Of a stretch of 7,651 nucleotides of DNA, positions 6,621 through 7,651 are shown piece after piece. A program made the translations under genes and the position numbers. Numbering within the stretch: position 1 is the first letter of the stretch; each line of letters opens with the position of its first letter. The notes under the pieces were generated by a model. The model did no database searches. It was not told the origin of the DNA and saw only the letters and a program-made list of their open reading frames with translations. This DNA is from an uncultured Clostridia bacterium. Its GTDB lineage: Bacteria > Bacillota > Clostridia > TANB77 > CAG-508. The stretch spans positions 1 through 7,651 of the forward strand of contig CAPNAQ010000083.1 of assembly GCA_948663505.1 (NCBI GenBank). Direction: 5' to 3'.

Positions 6621-7397
6621 ATGTTTTTTGTATTTAGTAAAGAAAAAATTTATACATATTTAGTATCAATAGTAACAGTGGTGTTATTATTTTATATAGC
6701 AGGCAATATAAGCTTTGCAAAAAAGGAATCTGTAGAAGCATCGACTAATGCAGAGAAGTTGTTGCCAATATATAATGTAAAAACAGAAGAAAAGAATGTA
6801 GCATTAACAATGAATTGTGCATGGAATGCAGATGATATGGATAAAATATTGGAAGTATTAAAAAATAATGAAGTAAAAATAACATTCTTTATGGTAGGAG
6901 ACTGGATAGAAAAATTCCCTGAATACGTGAAAAAAATAAATGAAGCAGGACACGAAATTGGAAGTCATAGCAACACACATCCACATGTAAACAATTTAAA
7001 CTATGAAAAAAATGTAAAAGAAATAGAAGACAGCAATGATAAAATAGAAAAAATAACTGGCAAAAGAACAAATTTATATAGAGCTCCATATGGAGAATAT
7101 AATAATACAGTTATAAAAGCAGCACGAGATAAAGGATATTTTCCAATACAATGGAATTTAGATACATTAGATTATACAGGACTTACAGGAGAAGAGATGT
7201 GGAATAGATTAAATAATAAAATATCGATGGGAGATATAATATTAATGCACAATGGAACTAAACATACAGCAGATTCATTAGATATGATAATAAAAAATAT
7301 AAAGAAAAAAGGCTTTAAAGTTATACCTGTATCAGATTTAATATATAAAGAAAATTACAAAATAAATTCTGCAGGAACACAAATTACAAATACATAG
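6621..7397 (+). CDS. Membrane-anchored polysaccharide deacetylase (NodB/CE4 family)
   Basis: This 258-aa protein belongs to the carbohydrate esterase 4 family, which removes N-acetyl groups from peptidoglycan or other glycans outside the membrane. A signal-anchor segment (about 10-30, YTYLVSIVTVVLLFYIAGNI) precedes a short linker and the NodB domain (about 58-245). Motifs: TMNCAW (63-68) with Asp71-Asp72 just after, the zinc motif HSNTH (116-120), RAPYG (154-158), WNLDTLD (178-184) and LMH with His210. The usual catalytic-base Asp of motif 1 (TFDD) is Asn65, a variant I associate with clostridial PdaB-like proteins. The C-terminal stretch VIPVSDLIYKENYKI also fits that group better than PdaA. 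ATG 6621 is chosen because AGGTGG (6611-6616) lies four bases upstream; ATG 6606 would add MLGGF but has no ribosome site and lies in the hairpin arm. No terminator is obvious downstream. Confidence 0.9.
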   Translation: MFFVFSKEKIYTYLVSIVTVVLLFYIAGNISFAKKESVEASTNAEKLLPIYNVKTEEKNVALTMNCAWNADDMDKILEVLKNNEVKITFFMVGDWIEKFPEYVKKINEAGHEIGSHSNTHPHVNNLNYEKNVKEIEDSNDKIEKITGKRTNLYRAPYGEYNNTVIKAARDKGYFPIQWNLDTLDYTGLTGEEMWNRLNNKISMGDIILMHNGTKHTADSLDMIIKNIKKKGFKVIPVSDLIYKENYKINSAGTQITNT

Positions 7398-7428
7398 AAA
7401 TAAAGTTAAAAAGCTGCAAAAAGATAAT

Positions 7429-7540
7429 ATATTACAATATTTCTACTGATTTGAGTAAAAATTTAATGAAGATGTGATTATATATATTTAAAGGTTGAAT
7501 TATCTATAGGAGATCATTTAACTCTAAAATATTGTATTAT
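7429..7540. repeat. Imperfect 14-bp inverted repeat in the gene-free right edge
   Basis: ATATTACAATATTT (7429-7442) matches the inverse of AAATATTGTATTAT (7527-7540) at 13 of 14 positions, with 84 bases between. Inside it, GAGT (7453-7456) can pair with ACTC (7521-7524). The 254 bases after the deacetylase hold no convincing coding frame. The repeat could fold as a structured RNA or bind a protein, but AT-rich sequence gives such matches by chance fairly often. Confidence 0.3.
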
Positions 7541-7651
7541 TAAGAAAAGATGAAACAAAAAATAATGTATAAAATTGGAAAAAGTGTATATAATTTAAAA
7601 GAATAAAATAAAGTATATAAAAGAATAACTTATAATTATATGGAAAAATCT

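Noticed and set aside
7550..7606. An 18-codon frame from ATG 7550
   Set aside because: Too short, with no ribosome site and no recognisable sequence.
1..7651. CRISPR arrays, tRNA or rRNA genes, insertion-sequence ends
   Set aside because: I saw no regularly spaced direct repeats, no cloverleaf-like sequence and no transposase other than the serine recombinases.

Overview
The window is very AT-rich DNA from a low-GC, probably spore-forming Bacillota of the class Clostridia. This is inferred from A/T-ending codons, strong AGGAGG-type ribosome sites, a cwlD-like spore-cortex amidase and a clostridial-style polysaccharide deacetylase. No species can be named from the sequence.

Left part (1 to about 3530): the right-hand end of an integrated mobile element whose left end is outside the window. 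It holds an intrinsic terminator for an upstream gene, a small frameshifted gene, a promoter flanked by an 11-bp inverted repeat, and two tandem, translationally coupled large serine recombinases (522 and 505 aa). LSR1 stops in TAATG, which also starts LSR2.

Junction (about 3530): 29 bases after LSR2 stops, a CwlD-type N-acetylmuramoyl-L-alanine amidase begins in mid-motif. The 188 codons present start at what should follow the DAGHG motif, so the start, membrane anchor and first zinc-ligand histidine are missing. The remaining reading frame is intact. The base pair GA lies at the join, matching the GA crossover dinucleotide known for TnpX/TndX-type recombinases, and it would also complete the expected Gly codon (GGA). 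The simplest reading is that the element is inserted inside cwlD and that precise excision would restore the gene, as skin does for sigK. This is the main point of interest.

Right part (4098-7651): chromosomal flank. The cwlD remnant ends in a terminator (4173-4208). A sigma-A-like promoter (TTGCAA, 17 bp, TATAAT) drives a 696-aa protein of unknown function with one membrane segment. A membrane-anchored polysaccharide deacetylase follows, with its ribosome site and start codon inside a strong hairpin. The last 254 bases hold no convincing gene, only an imperfect inverted repeat.

Functionally, the recombinases would control integration and excision. The amidase and deacetylase both belong to families acting on peptidoglycan; in Bacillus CwlD and PdaA together make cortex muramic-delta-lactam, although the deacetylase here is not a clear PdaA.
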